A DNA stretch of 64,000 nt, from NCBI RefSeq assembly GCF_026212465.1, contig NC_080049.1, positions 6,409,064 through 6,473,063 on the forward strand, written 5' to 3'. The position numbers and the translations under genes are program-made. Shown here in pieces: positions 1 to 13,052 of this stretch (its first letter is position 1; every line of letters begins with the position of its first letter). The notes beneath the pieces were generated by a model. The model did no database searches. It was not told the DNA's origin and saw only the letters and a list, made by a program, of their open reading frames with translations. Origin of the DNA: Amaranthus tricolor (taxonomy: Eukaryota; Streptophyta; Magnoliopsida; Caryophyllales; Amaranthaceae).

Positions 1-2560
1 CTAGGAATATTTTCTAGTAATCATCTTCTTCATAAGGACCTCACGTCAAAATAAGTCTTAAGTAGTAATCCACCTTGTAGCTACTGTGCTCCTGGAAAGA
101 CCTATGAGGTAACTTTTATTAGACAGATGCTAACCCCTTGGTGCATTTTACAGGAACATGTATCTTCTCTGGTGATCTTATTGCATAGCTTGGCTAGATA
201 GCAAAGACAGGCTTCTACATCACCAGTATTAACTTCTGATCAATCCTAAATCAGAGGATTAAGTCGTAATTAATTGTTCCACAAAAGCGAACAAGAACAA
301 ACTTATATAAACGTGGAATTAAATTATCATGGATCGGATTCAATCAGACCCGGGTGAATCAAAATAAATTAATTTTATGGAACCAAATCTGAATCTTAAT
401 ACAATCATCCATACTTTATCTAGTTAACATTATAAAGATTTCACAAGTACTAAAATGTATTTATAGGTTCTATATAATTATATATTATATCCAGATAAAT
501 AAAAAATAAATTTTAAACGAATTTAATGTTAATTGTTGGAACCGAGCAACCCAATCTTATTGGATTTCAAAAAATTGGACTCGGACTCTAAAAATAGGGT
601 CGGATCTTGACTGGCTCCGAGACTAATTTTCGCCGTTGATGCAGTTTATCACACTTAATAGTCTACCTTTAGTTTTTTTATTTATTATAATACATCAATT
701 ATCACCAATATATAGTTGTTAGAAAATCATACAATTTAATAAAAACATTGTAAAATTTTATGAGGCATCCTCATAGAACCCCGCTAGATGAAATGATTTT
801 ATTGGTTGATATCGGCTTATATGGCAAATAAAATTAATCAATCTGTCATCTATAATCCTCCTAACAATTTTTTAAACTGAGTAACTTACCATCTATTAAA
901 CACAAATTGAATTAAATGATTCTTGCTTAAAATGAGCTATATGAAATAAATTATTAATTGGAGTTTATTACGTATTGTATATTTATCATCTTTATAAACT
1001 AAATAATTTGATTATTTTTATATTAACTAATTAGGTACAAATTTTTGTTGAATAGAATGATAGAAAACGATGTCAGTTGTATATATCTTAATAATAATTA
1101 CTTCATATTTCGTATATAATGTGGTAATAATTGCATATCTTTGAAAAGTACATTTATTTATATATTTTGTTATTAAGAAATTAGTGGATTGTTATAATAT
1201 TCAAAATAAATGTGGGTGAATTCACTTAATAAAAATTACAAAAGGAAAGAAGTATATAAGTTTAAATAATGAATAAGAATGTACGGTTTTGCTGATGTAT
1301 ATCCAATGTAAAGTAAACATGCATGTTTTAGTAGATCAAATCTTTTATCAATTAAGAAGTATATTATACGTCTCTATTTATAATAATAATCATAAAATAT
1401 AAAAATCTAATTTTATTTTACCAGACAAATATTAAAAATTAAAATCAACTCTCTATAAAAACAGCTAATTTCATTCATTTTACCTATAAATCATGCTTAG
1501 AATGTCAGAAAAGGTACTAATCTCTTGAGATTTACATACCCAAACTTCTTATAACTAAAATTTGCAATTTTATTTTAATTAATGCAATAACATCAAAGTA
1601 TTAAAGGCAGATATCTTCTCAATCACTCAATCAGTTCAGATTCACACAAACTCACTTTTGAAGATGTAAGTTTTAAATTTGCTTATATTAAATAGGGAAT
1701 TTTGATGTGTATTTTAAGTTTTTGATTTTTTTATGCAGTGAGCTAATGTTTTTTTTAATTAGTGTGATGATCTTAAGCTTTAATTTTTCTAATAAATAGA
1801 TAAAAGGTTAAATTTTGGTAAATTTACATTATTATTATCGATCATAATGATTTTTTTCATTAAACAAACATGGCAATCACTCTCATAGAACATGTCTTGA
1901 AAATCTATTTGAAATAAATGTTTAGTTCAACAAAAAATTTAAACTTTTTGTCTACTATATGAATTAAAAGTTTAGAATCACCATTCAGAATAAAAATATT
2001 TTCCTACCACTTAAAAAAAATTTAAAACTTAAAATTATATATATTTTGGATTAAATAATACATACACATGAATCATGATATTAGGAATTCACCAAAAACA
2101 TGTTTTGGCTTATTACTCTTTCACCAATTAGGCGTATAAGCTGACAGCACTAATGAAGCCACAAGCATTATCAATTATGGTGGGCAAATCATTGTCGACA
2201 AATTAATAAAAAAATGTATGTGATGTTTCATGCTATTACGTGTTCTTAACAGTACCAATGATATACACAATAAAAAAGTGCACTAATAATTTCTAAAGTA
2301 AATGAGATCTTTAATGTTGATCATAAAGATATGGTCCATGCTAAAATTTGGACGAAGTTCAATTTTTTTTAAGAAAACAATTAATAATAATTGATAACTG
2401 TTAGCTGATTTGAATGATGAATTAACCAAGTTGATTTTATTAATTATTTTGATAAGATAATTTTGCACATGATATTTAGTGCAAATATTAAGCGGTGTAT
2501 TCAAAGATGGTTTATTCAAGTTTTTTCAGTCAGATAATTTACCAAATACTAACATTCGAT
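1..2560. other. AT-rich intergenic DNA, no gene recognised
   Basis: No reading frame in this stretch resembles a known protein and no exon chain with splice sites could be built. The composition is AT-rich with short A/T runs. Around 330-620 there is a patch with GGGTCGG/GACCCGG-like words, reminiscent of the degenerate hAT-like sequence that follows at 2570, but without identifiable ends. The rest shows nothing I can name. Confidence 0.5.
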
Positions 2561-2569
2561 AGTTTAACC

Positions 2570-3495
2570 TAGAGGTGTTCATTCGGGTGATCGGGTCGGT
2601 TTCGGACGGGTGTCATTCAATTCGATTGTATTTCGGATCGGTTATATTTCGAATGCGTATTGCGACGGGTCATACTCGGGTCCGGTCGGTTAGTCACGGT
2701 TCGGTTAAAGATCGGTTATTCAAACTATCGGGTTAGTATCAGGTCGGTGTCAGTTAAAGTTTATGTCGAGTTTCAATCAGTCTCGGGTTGTCATGGGTTA
2801 ATAATTGGTTCGGTTTTACCAGTTACAGATCTGGTTCGTGTATTTTTCAAGTAGAATTCGGCTACGAAATGCGAATTATTAATTACTATTGATCGAATCA
2901 GTATCAGATTAAGTTGTTAGTCATTTTTTAATTGATGATAAGGTTCCTTTACTTAAAGCAAAATAGTGAAAATGCAAATCAATTAGTGATCATTATTACA
3001 TTGTTACTTTTACTTGTTTGACCGGAAATTAAAATTATAAAGTTCTATCAATTTTCATCTAATTCGATTAAAAGTAGTTAAATAAACATTGACCATTGAT
3101 TATTAACTCTAAATATATGAAACCATGTATTTATAAAATTTATTTTTATTAAAATATTTATGACTTTATTAGAATAACTAATAGATGATTGAATATGAGT
3201 CAATAATACTTCTATGTAAAAAATTGGTTCAAGTTTACAGCACTTCGATCTAAGCTTCATTCGGGTTAAGTCGATTTTAGTCGGATCGAGTTTGGTTTTG
3301 AGTATGATTCGGGTCGGATATGACTTGGGTCGGTCATTATTAGGTTCGGGTAATCTCGATTAACAGTCATGTGTCGGTTAGAAAAATCGGTATAGCTTGG
3401 GTTCAGATTTCCCATTTTCGGTTGTCAACCGGTTCATATATAGCTTCGAGTCGGGTGATGTCGGTTCGATAAACCTAAAAAGGAACACATTTTCA
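2570..3495. mobile_element. Degenerate hAT-like non-autonomous element rich in GGGTCGG words
   Basis: The segment begins TAGAGGTGTTCATTCGGGT and ends near AAGGAACACATTTT, which is a worn version of the TAGGGGTGTTCA terminal repeat seen at 55376-56078. Both flanks of the segment are packed with degenerate GGGTCGG/TTCGGG words and the centre is AT-rich. No 8-bp target duplication could be matched, so the ends are approximate and the hAT assignment rests on resemblance to the two better-preserved elements in this window. Confidence 0.4.
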
Positions 3496-3803
3496 GGTCG
3501 ATTTACTTTCAATTTCGGATCAAATTAATAGAATTAAAGTAAGCAGGGGTGTAAACAAAGTAATTGATATAATTGTAAAAGAGGTAGAATGTAATTAGAT
3601 TAAAAAAGATGAATGAAAAACAAGGATGACTTGATATTCCTCCACCTTCCTCTAGGGTAAATTTATTCTCTAAAATGAGGGAACCAATTGCTATTTCATC
3701 CATTTTTCATTACTTTCTAACCAAATTTTTCACCTTTCTAACAATCGAATTTCTTTAGTCTTCTATCTAACTAACTTTTATTTCATATTTTTACTTTTAT
3801 TTA

Positions 3804-5850
3804 TCGATAAACCCTATTTTGATTCCTTTTATGCGTGATATTTATTATGTTTCTTTTCAGTTTTTGTTACATCTTTCCTTTTTATTGGGTTTACACTACA
3901 TTTGAGGGAAGCATGCGTTTGATCATGTTTTTATAGGTTTTTTACCTTTTTCCGAGCAAAAGAGTGTTATTGATGAAATTCCAAATCCCCCGGAGGTTTG
4001 AGGAAGAATGGATCAAAGCCGAGGAAGAAATGAGGGAAAGAGATCAAAAAGGAGTCAAACTCAAGCCAAGCAAGAAGCATCATTCATGAAAAGTCAACTT
4101 AAGTGCCGATGGAGGTCAACGCACTCGAATTTTGGTGTATATCTTGATGGAAGGCAAAAGTTGAGTTCGTTAGTTTCGAATCGACTGGTCACACGTCGAA
4201 TTCGGAGTTATAAAGAAGGAGAAAGAGCATTTTTTAAAATGACATGTCTAAAGAGAAGGAGATCGATCAATTGATCGATCTATTTGGATCGATCAATCGA
4301 TCTTATAACCAAAGAGTTCTAGGCTGTTGTTGAGTTAGTCAAGGAGGATCGACCGATCGATCTTATTTTGGGTGATATGCAGAATGTGCAAAACATTTAT
4401 ATAGGAAATCGACTGATCGGTTTAACCGATCGACCGGTAATCGCAGCCAGTACCAAAATTCTCCACGCGTCAAGCAACAGCACCAAGCTTGTAAACAAGG
4501 TGCAGCAAAAATGTAGTCAAAGGGATTCGAACTTGTGTTCAGGCCCATTTTTCAGCGAATTTGATCTTTCCAAGCACGCTCTTTGTCAGTGTTCGTTTTA
4601 GATTTTTCCCAAAAACCTTCAAGATATATTTCTATTAGTTTTAGGGTCATTTTCTCATTATCATTGGGGGATAAATATCCTATTTTGTAAGGGGTATAAA
4701 TAGAGGGTATTTGAAATAGCTTAGAACTAAGTGTATTTTAGCAATTTTCATTTTCAGATTTTTTTCATCTTTTTCTCTCTTTTTGTATAAACCCTAGTTT
4801 TCTCATTTTCATTTTTTTTCTTTATTCTAGTCTTGATTAAATTAATCAAAGCTTAGTTTTTATTGTTAATCTTCATCTTTTACTACTTTTATTAGCTTTT
4901 ATTGGTGATTATTTGAAGCTTGTAAATTATTTTCGTGGAGCTTTAAGTTTGGGTTTTTATGGGTTTTTAATATTCTTGAATCTCTCTTCTTTTTTTTTTT
5001 TTGGTAATTTCTAATCTTATTTATTTTTAGTATTTCATTATTATGTAATTATTCAATTTAGCTAACTGATGATATTGATTTATTTTGTTTATTATTTTAC
5101 TCTTGTCTTATCCATATTTATGTTATTGGTGTTTGAATGCTTATGTTATATATTGTTTATGAATTTGCTGGTTATGGTTATGAGTAGTGAGTAGTTAGTT
5201 AGAGTTTGGGGTTAGCTCAACCCTTGTTTGATGGCTTGATAATGGTGAAATATTGATTTGAATGGAGACTTAGTAGAAGGGTTGCTCTATCCATTGCTTG
5301 AGGGTAGCCATAGTTGCTTTTGGGAGGCCAACGAGGGTGGGATTTTGGAGTAACCTAAACCCTTACTCAATGAATGGAGTCGGGTGCAAGGGATCAACGA
5401 GAGTTGAATTTTGCAATCGCCCCTTCAACTAAGAGTTTTCCCCTCCGCCTATGAGAGTAGGGGAGGATTAATGGATTGTAGACTTTTGTTGCCCGATTCT
5501 CTTGTCTTTACTCATGAGAGTGAGGAGGATGATATTATCGGAGGTGATCCCAAGCTCGATCTAGGATCAGATCACTATTCGTATTGTGTTCCAGTTCTCT
5601 CCAATCAAACCAAATGAAATCAAAACCTTTACCATAGGATAGCTGTCACAAGTGGCTTAACCCCATTCTGGTTCTTCTTTGTTTGTTATTTTTGTAGTTG
5701 TAGTAGTAGTCTAACCCGTATCTAATCTAACAATTCATGATCCACCAACACCTAAAGAGGGCCTAAGTCTCGTAGCTCATTTCCCAGTGGATCGACCCCC
5801 TACTTGCCACTACACTTGTGTAGTGTTAATTAAGGGTGTTTACAAATATT
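3804..5850 (+). mobile_element. Degraded long LTR-retrotransposon LTR (same family as 25302 and 51149)
   Basis: The left end CGATAAACCCTATTTTGATT matches the right end, read in reverse, of the solo LTR at 51149-54467. Position 4100-4230 (VTRRIRS-encoding region) matches 54050-54200 in reverse. Position 5200-5600 (GGGGTTAGCTCAACCCTTG and the 'CTCATGAGAGTGAGGA' block) matches 28110-28480 in the copy at 25302 and, in reverse, 51360-51840. It contains GATCGATC-type words at 4256-4435. No coding domains are present. Both ends are worn and no target duplication is visible, so the limits are approximate. The open frame at 4008-4274 is part of this LTR, not a gene. Confidence 0.65.
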
Positions 5851-5959
5851 GTTTGATTAGAGGCTTTAGCGACAACACTAAAAAATCCTCTACCATTTAC
5901 TCCCTTAAATATTTACATTCAATCCAAGAGGGCCCATAGAGTAACGAATGTTAATTGAA

Positions 5960-6145
5960 TATCATCATCATCATCATACCCAATGTATCCCGCTTATAAG
6001 AAACTAAAATCAGGGTCTGGGAAGGGAAGGAAAGCGGCATACCATATTTGCGGCTTAAGAGTCCTCGGCTAAAAAAAATCCTTAAAAAAATCCTCAGAAA
6101 AATGAGGTTTCCGCAAAGAAAAGGACCGAGTGAAAGTGAAACCAC
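5960..6145 (-). mobile_element. Short retroposon (SINE/LINE 3' end) with (GAT)n tail
   Basis: Read on the minus strand, the segment carries a CTTCCCAGACCCTG block followed by GGGATACATTGGGTATGATG and a (GAT)n tail at 5960-5976. The same arrangement (CTCCCCAGACTCAG, GGGAGACACTGAGTA, (GAT)n) occurs at 43730-43816. This layout is typical of Au-like SINEs and RTE-type LINE 3' ends in plants. The 5' end is not defined and no target duplication was confirmed. Confidence 0.5.
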
Positions 6146-6975
6146 AGCTTGGCCCTTAATTATTAAATAAAAAAAAACATATATAAACATATAAAAATAA
6201 CTAGGTAAAAACAAGTAAAATATATGTTAAAGGCAAAGAACGAGAATTCCCACAGGTATGAGAGAGTATTAGTAGACTAAGACATAGATAAGGCGACTCC
6301 AACTATTCCTATCACTGGTTAGTTTTCAGAGAAGTGTAACTCATGCTAGTTCTCCATTTTAAAATATTTGCAACTGATAGTGATATGTTTGATGGACAAA
6401 TATCACTATGAAAGACAAGTATAATAAAATGGTAAAAGTTAGACATAGTTACGACTCTTAAATAAACTATCATTCAAATAAGTTCGTTTCTAATGAAAAT
6501 GTAATGTCATATCTTTTGAGTCTATTATTTGCTTCTAAAGTCTCCCCTCCTTTTCTTAAGAAGCATAAGCATTGTCTTCTTTTTTTTTTTTTTTATGATA
6601 TAACCTAATTGTTTTTAGCTGTGCATAACATATTGTCTTATTTAAAAATAATAAACATATAAATTGAGGTGTTTAAAGCACACTTGATGAAGTGAAATTT
6701 TTTAGACATTGTAATCAAATTCCATTTAACCATACTTTGAAAATGATTTAATATATATAAAAACGATATGAACACAAAACCCAATTTTTAAACCGACCAG
6801 AGACACATAACACAAAATCAATACCACAAATGAAGATTTGCATAACGTTAATCTAGATTTGTTGCTTTTTTTTAATTCAAGCCGTGTCAGGCATATGACC
6901 TGTCAAATGCGTTTATTATTGATAGTGTGAACATGAATTATGCGAGGAATTAACAATATGGCAGACGCTTCTCCT
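6140..6975. other. Intergenic DNA upstream of the terpene synthase
   Basis: AT-rich sequence with poly-T runs (for example near 6580) and no recognisable gene. It should contain the distal promoter of the terpene synthase, but no specific regulatory element could be assigned with confidence. Confidence 0.4.
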
Positions 6976-6981
6976 TTGCTA

Positions 6982-6993
6982 TATTTATATATA
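6982..6993 (+). promoter_or_regulatory. Probable TATA box of the terpene synthase gene
   Basis: A TATTTATATATA stretch lies about 90-100 bp upstream of the chosen start codon at 7083. That spacing suits a plant TATA box with a 5' leader of roughly 60-70 nt. Given the AT-rich background this is a plausible rather than a proven promoter. Confidence 0.45.
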
Positions 6994-7082
6994 TGCTACG
7001 TTACTCAACAATTATCATTCAAATTCTAAAATTTCACTCTTATTTTTTAAAGTGTATTTGTCATTTACATCTTTGCCCAGAA

Positions 7083-9610
7083 ATGTCGGCTGAAATCTCA
7101 CAAAACAAGAAAACCCGACCCGTAGCCGAATTTCACCCATGCCATTGGGGCGATCACTTTCTTCATCTCACAAACCCTCATCATGATGAGGTTACTATTT
7201 CTTATGTTTCTTTTTACACGCAACATTACTATCATGATCTTTATTTGTTTATTTTATTTCACATATGATTGTTTATATATAAAAAAAAATATATATATAT
7301 ATAAAAAAATATGGTTAAGTAAAATTTTATTAAATTAATTTTAATGTTTATCTTCTAATTATCAATTTTTATAATTATTTATTGTTTATAATTAAAGATA
7401 TTCAAGAGTGAAATATGCGTACTGGACTCTGTAAAAAACATTGATTGTTACAAGTATTAAAAAGAGTATACTCTTGATCCACTTATTTTTTACACAGTTT
7501 TTAATATAATTTTAAGTCTTAATATCCCTAATCGTGCATCATAAATAATTATAAAAAATATATGGTAAAAAATATACATTAAAACGAACCTAACGAGATC
7601 TCACGTGGATATATGGGCGGATCCAAGTGCCCTCCTGTGCCCTCAAGTCTAAACCAACTATGATATTAAGTTTTCTTTATTAATAAGAGATTTTAATTAC
7701 ACTTAATATGTGTTCAGCTGTACAACAAAGCTCAATAAAATGTAGTTACAATTTTCAATACCTATTTAAAACCCAATTTATTTTTCTAAACTATGCCCCT
7801 TTTTATGTTTAACAAAATATCCAATTGAAAACATTATTTTTATTTATATATTTGTGTTTTTAAAAAACTTTTTCATCAATTATGCCCCCACTAAATTTCA
7901 ACTCTGGATCAGCCACTACGTGGATATATTGTATCTTCTATATATTTCATGAAAACGGTAGTCAAACTTCTCTCCTCTTAAAGTAGAATTTTCTAAATGA
8001 AAATAAAATTAAAGAATGGAGAGTAGTTTTTTTTATGTCATATTTGTCAAAATGTTAGAAGCTTCTAGAAACATGGATGTATTATATCTCAATTTAGCAT
8101 TGTTATAATAAGATTATTTTTTTTGATTATGATCAAAATGGATACATATTTTTAGGAAGTGCATTTGACGAAGAAAGAAGAGGCGAATAAACTAAGAGAG
8201 GAAGTGAAGAAGGAGCTTGTAGAAACAAAGGGTAACCTACTTAAGCAGCTCAATTTTATTGACGCTCTTGAACGTCTTGGGGTGTCTTATCACTTTGAGC
8301 AGGAAATTCAGGATGCTCTTCAGCAAATTTATGACAGTTTTCAGAGCCAATGTGCCAATTATGATCTTCACCATATTTCCACGCTTTTTCGCATTCTACG
8401 GCAGCATGGTTTCCATGTGTCTAGCGGTAAGTTACATTCTCCCTTGCACAAAATTTTATCAAAATTAGAGTATATACGGGAAAAAATTTATAGTTGAAGA
8501 AGCAAAAAAATTGTAGTTTGATGATCTATGCGCTAACAAAAAATCTATTTTTTTTAAAATGGTAAAAATTTATAATTTGAAATATTAAAAGTTGAGAGGT
8601 TGTCAAGATACAAAAATAGTTATTCACGCACATAAAAAATGAAAGTAGAGAAACCCTTTCTAGAATGTGGGCTCTTCTCTCTATATTGTTACAAACTATG
8701 TTAGTTAGTTGCTCTAATTGTTTGTACAATTTGTTTGCATTTATGGAAAGCTTTCATTTTCCAAAAAAAAATAATTGTTGAGTGACAATATCTTGATTAA
8801 AAAGTAACAAAGATATATAGTACCTCTTATTCAGCATATATAAATGTCTTATTTGAATTTTGACACTATTTAACTATTACTTTTAAGTTATATTATATTA
8901 TTAATCTATAAGTTTTAAGATACTTATATCAGATCTTATCTGATTCGTCACAATATAAAGATTATTAATACTTCTACCTAATTATTGATATATCAGAATA
9001 AAAGATACTAACGATAAAAATTGTGAATTAACATATGTGTCCATTCAAATGAGAATTAAAGATATTAACCGCAATAGAAAATTACTACTATATATTGATA
9101 TATTATTTCCGTTTTGAAATACATGTATTTGATCATAGTGACATGCTAAATGGGAAAATATAACTAAAAATTAGCACTAATTAACTATATGTGACAAATT
9201 ATGATACAGATGTGTTCAACAAGTTCAAAGATGAAAATGGAAGCTTCAAGGAGTCCTTAAGTGAGGATGTTGAAGGGTTACTAAGCTTTTATGAGGCTTC
9301 CCATGTTGGAACTCATAATGACAAAATACTTGATGAAGCCCTTGCATTTACAACATCTCATCTCAATGATTTGATTAATAACCTAACCTCTCCACTTTAT
9401 GATAAAGTTCTTCATGCCCTACACCAACCACTCCACAAGGGTTTGCCAAGAGTGGAGTCTAGGCATTACATTCCAATTTATCAAATGGATCCAACTCATA
9501 ATAAAGCTTTACTCAATTTTGCAATATTAAATTTCAATTTGCTTCAAGCTATACATCAAAAGGAGCTCAAAGATCTAAAAAGGTAACCCATTTTCATCAA
9601 AATGTATGGC

Positions 9611-9659
<49 letters not shown>

Positions 9660-12600
9660 ACCTATATAATAAAAAGTTTACATTAATAACTGTTCAAAAA
9701 ATAATTCATATTAATAATCGAAATTCATGATATTATATTATAAAATCTATCACACACCTAGGGTCTAGGAGTGAGAACTGCTTTTGGACCATGTTTTAAG
9801 GACAGAGTTCTCATTTTTTCATTACCTTTATTGATTTTATATTAGATAATTTTTTGTGTAAAATAATCATTTTAGACTTAGATTCATATTCTAAACCTAT
9901 TTGACTATATGATCCAGATGAAGATACTAACTTTTTAAACCCTATGGATGTAAGTCTGATATGGGTCTAGTTAGATCCCACCCATGCGATCCCTGCTCAC
10001 ATCCCTCACACTTTCAATTAGAGAAATGACTCTAGGCAATTCAAAAAAGATGAAAACTTACAAACCTCTTAAGGCAAAAGGAAAGTTAAAAATAAAATCC
10101 ATTGGTAGTGATTGACTTTTCTTGTCAAGCTTATTAAGTAACATATTCTCTTTCGTTTCTTCCATGTGAAACAATTTACATATTGATTTTAACCACGTGA
10201 TTTTTTATTATGTTAATGAGTCATCTCAACCAGAAGATTAAGTCTATGCTTGAAGCTCGCGATATATTATACTTCTATATTCTATTAATACATATTATAT
10301 ATGATTTTAAATTATACAAGATTAATAAACTATTAGTCTTAATATTTGATATATGTAGGTGGTGGAAAGGACTGCATTTGAACGTATCATTCAGCAGAGA
10401 CAGACCAACAGAAGCATATTTTTGGATTTTAGGTCACTACTTTGAACCTGAATTTGCTTTTGCAAGAAAAATATATAGAAAGATTTTCAAGGCGACTGTG
10501 TTATTGGATGATACATATGACGCATATGGGACAATTGACGAACTTGAGCTCCTCACTGAAATTTTCCAAAGGTTTGATTATGCATTTTTAATCTATATTT
10601 AAGTAAAGGTCATTATTTATGATTTGTCTTGTCCTAGAGAGACTCTTTAGAGAATTGAGTCTTATATCCATTATAGTAAGTATCACTTTTCAGAGACAAA
10701 AATTATAATTTTGATTATCACAGAACTCTTTATTTTCACTACCACCAATCATTTTAGGTGTATAGAACTTGTTACGAAACGATTAAATATATTTATAACT
10801 ACCCGTGATATAAAATAATTATAACAGTTTTTTGTGGAATATTTTAATGAATAATTTCTATTTGATAAATTAAAAAATTTCATTTAGCCATACGTTGTAA
10901 TGTTTTGTGTCACAATAATAAAATAGAATAAAATGAGGGACCTGATCAACATGATTGAATTATAAAAAAATACGTATGCCACAACACAAATAAGGTTTTG
11001 GATGGATTAAAATTCAGGCCATGGGACAAAAGCAGAGCAGATGAACTGCCAGAACATGTAAAATGGACTTATTATGCAATGGTCGAAGCTTGTGAGGAAG
11101 CTGAAGAAGATCTTTCCAAACATGGAAGATCATCTTTTGTCAACTATACAAGAGAACAGGTATGTATTTGATATATCACTACAAGCATGTCCAGTGTCGT
11201 TTATGCGCTAAGCAAAATGAGCGAAATCAGTCATTTTCATAGAGACTTGATTTTGGTTTTTGATGTATGCTCGGCGAAAAAACATAGATAAATATCATTA
11301 TAAATAAATTTAGAAGGATATTATAAATAAATTTAGAAGAATATTAAAAATAATTTCTTTTTAAATATTTCAAAATCGTATGTTTAATAATGACTTTTTG
11401 TACGAAATAATATTATGCAAATTAAATAAAACAGACTAAAATAAAAAATAATGCAAATTTAATGGCTCAGTGAGAGTAAGTATTTCAAATTCAAGATTCA
11501 TTCGATTATTGATTTGTCTCACTATAAATGATACTCCTTCTGACTTTCGTCTTTGTCCAACTTTACTTTTAAGAAGGAAAATTGTAACTAAGATTTTGTA
11601 GAGATGTATTGAGATAAATATGGAGTATTTATTTAGAACCTTATTAGATTCGTTTTAATATATAACTTTTTATCATATTTTCTACAAGTTTTATGATATA
11701 TTATTAAAGATATTAAAGTTTAAAATTTATTTTTAAAATTGTGTAATAAATAAACTGTCAAAAATAGCAAGAATGGTTATTTTTTTATTTTGAAATTTTT
11801 TTTATTTCATTCAATATATACAGGTTAAAAAAATATGCCAAGCATATCTGCAAGAGGCAAAATGGTGCCACCAAAAATATGTTCCCACATACGAGGAGTA
11901 CATGAAGAATTCCATAATAACCTCTCCCTATCAACATGGCGCAGTAGCCTCCTTTCTTGGCATGGGTGATATTGCAAGCAAGGAAGTGTTTGAATGGGCA
12001 TGTCAAGATCCTATGCCTAAAATAATAGAAGCTTCAGCTATCATTCATAGACTAATGAACGACATGGGTAGTCACGAGGTATTGTTTACTGGATTTCTTT
12101 TTTTGTATATCCCATAAATATTATTGTCTTGGTTCCTTAAAGAAATTCCTATTTGCTATTTTGGGATATTCTATTTATTGTTTCTATAAAAATTGTTTTA
12201 TTTTTATGACAAATTTTGGACAAAAATTAACTTTTTTCATCCTCATTTTAATAATTATTTTAATAATGCTTATAGTCCCAATATATCTTCCATTAACTTT
12301 ATTTTAACATTTATTTATTTTTTATGGTTCACACATATTTTCTACTAACTTTATAAAAACATTATATTTATCAGTTGTGGTCCTCATTTTTTTTTCTACT
12401 AACTCTTTTAATATTATTTTAATGTTTATGGTTCTCACATTTCTTACATCAAATTTATTATTCAATAAAATAATATATCTACTACTTAAAAGATTTTATT
12501 TTTTTTAATTTTCGCAAACGCTCCTTGTGAGAACTTCATTAAGGAACTGAGAGAGTATTTCAATTAATAAAAAAAAATAAAACGTTAAATTACCAGAGAA

Positions 12601-12951
12601 AACTAGTAACTTTGAACTACTATTTCAATAAATAATTTATTCATGAGCACGCAGTTTGAACAAAAGCGAAACCATGTGGCCTCGGCAATGCAATGCTTGA
12701 TGGAAAAGCATGGAATGTCGAAGGAGGAAGCAAATGAGAAGCTAAGAAAGGAAATAGAGAATGCATGGAAAGATATAAATGAAGCGATGCTCCAACCATA
12801 CGTGATTCCAAAGCCGATACTTACTCGTGTTCTCAACTTGGCTCGTTGTACGGACGTTATTTACAAAGACCAAATTGATGCTTACACTCACTTTAACGAA
12901 GCCTTTAAGGGCAAAGTTGCATCCATTCTTTCTTCTCATATTACTATGTAA
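7083..12951 (+). CDS. Terpene synthase, TPS-a (sesquiterpene synthase) type, 7 exons
   Basis: Seven exons with GT-AG junctions join in frame: 7083-7190, 8156-8426, 9210-9582, 10359-10571, 11018-11159, 11824-12078, 12655-12951. They total 1659 nt, giving 552 residues, the usual length of TPS-a enzymes, with exon sizes close to the family pattern. The start at 7083 gives a short N-terminus with no plastid transit peptide, which implies cytosolic action on farnesyl diphosphate. Visible motifs are RPx8W in exon 1 (from TRPVAEFHPCHW), RDR at 264-266, the metal-binding DDTYD at 301-305, and the NSE/DTE motif NDMGSHEFE at 448-456, split by the last intron. All catalytic signatures are present and there is no internal stop, so it looks functional. 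The product (which sesquiterpene) cannot be read from sequence. Introns carry MITEs and a (TTA)n run. A broken copy of exons 6-7 follows at 14174. Confidence 0.93.
7612..7918. mobile_element. hAT-type MITE in terpene synthase intron 1
   Basis: A 307-bp non-coding element with imperfect terminal inverted repeats: it starts TATGGGCGGATCC, and its end in reverse complement reads TAGTGGCTGATCC. It is flanked by the exact 8-bp target duplication CGTGGATA (7604-7611 and 7919-7926), which is the hAT hallmark. It sits wholly inside intron 1. Confidence 0.85.
8818..9130. mobile_element. Possible Stowaway-like MITE remnant in terpene synthase intron 2
   Basis: The sequence from TACCTCTTATTCAGC, with the internal block ATCAGATCTTATCTGATTCG, resembles the internal region of the Stowaway-like element at 56101-56360 (GCGAGATCTTGTTTGATTCG). 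A clean matching right terminus was not found, so the boundaries are uncertain. Confidence 0.35.
9614..9658. repeat. (TTA)n microsatellite in terpene synthase intron 3
   Basis: About fifteen nearly perfect ATT/TTA trinucleotide repeats begin some 30 bp after the exon 3 donor site. Confidence 0.9.
12124..12555. mobile_element. Stowaway-like MITE in terpene synthase intron 6
   Basis: The left end TTGTCTTGGTTCCTTAAAGA and the reverse complement of the right end (CTCTCTCAGTTCCTTAATGA) form an imperfect inverted repeat flanked by TA on both sides, as in Tc1/mariner-derived Stowaway elements. Its AT-rich interior resembles 41130-41400. The element makes up most of the intron. Confidence 0.55.
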
Positions 12952-13046
12952 TTAATCATCCTCCTGATGAGTCTGCTTGTGTTTGTTTATTATAAAACAG
13001 TTGTCTCTTATGTACTATGCCCTGTTTTTCTTACCTTTTCTTAATG

Positions 13047-13052
13047 AATAAA
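13047..13052 (+). terminator. AATAAA polyadenylation signal of the terpene synthase
   Basis: A canonical AATAAA lies about 95 bp after the stop codon at 12949-12951 and is followed by a T-rich stretch. It is a good candidate near-upstream element for 3' end formation. Confidence 0.5.

Noticed and set aside
4008..4274. 88-residue basic open frame
   Set aside because: It lies in an LTR that is repeated at 54050-54200, and has no family resemblance.
6993..7082. Upstream extension of the terpene synthase N-terminus by 30 residues
   Set aside because: The extension overlaps the probable leader just after the TATA box, is not like a transit peptide, and TPS-a proteins start close to the RPx8W motif.
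10210..10358. Coding sequence before terpene synthase exon 4
   Set aside because: This open stretch is intron 3; the AG at 10357-10358 gives the conserved R-WW junction in frame.
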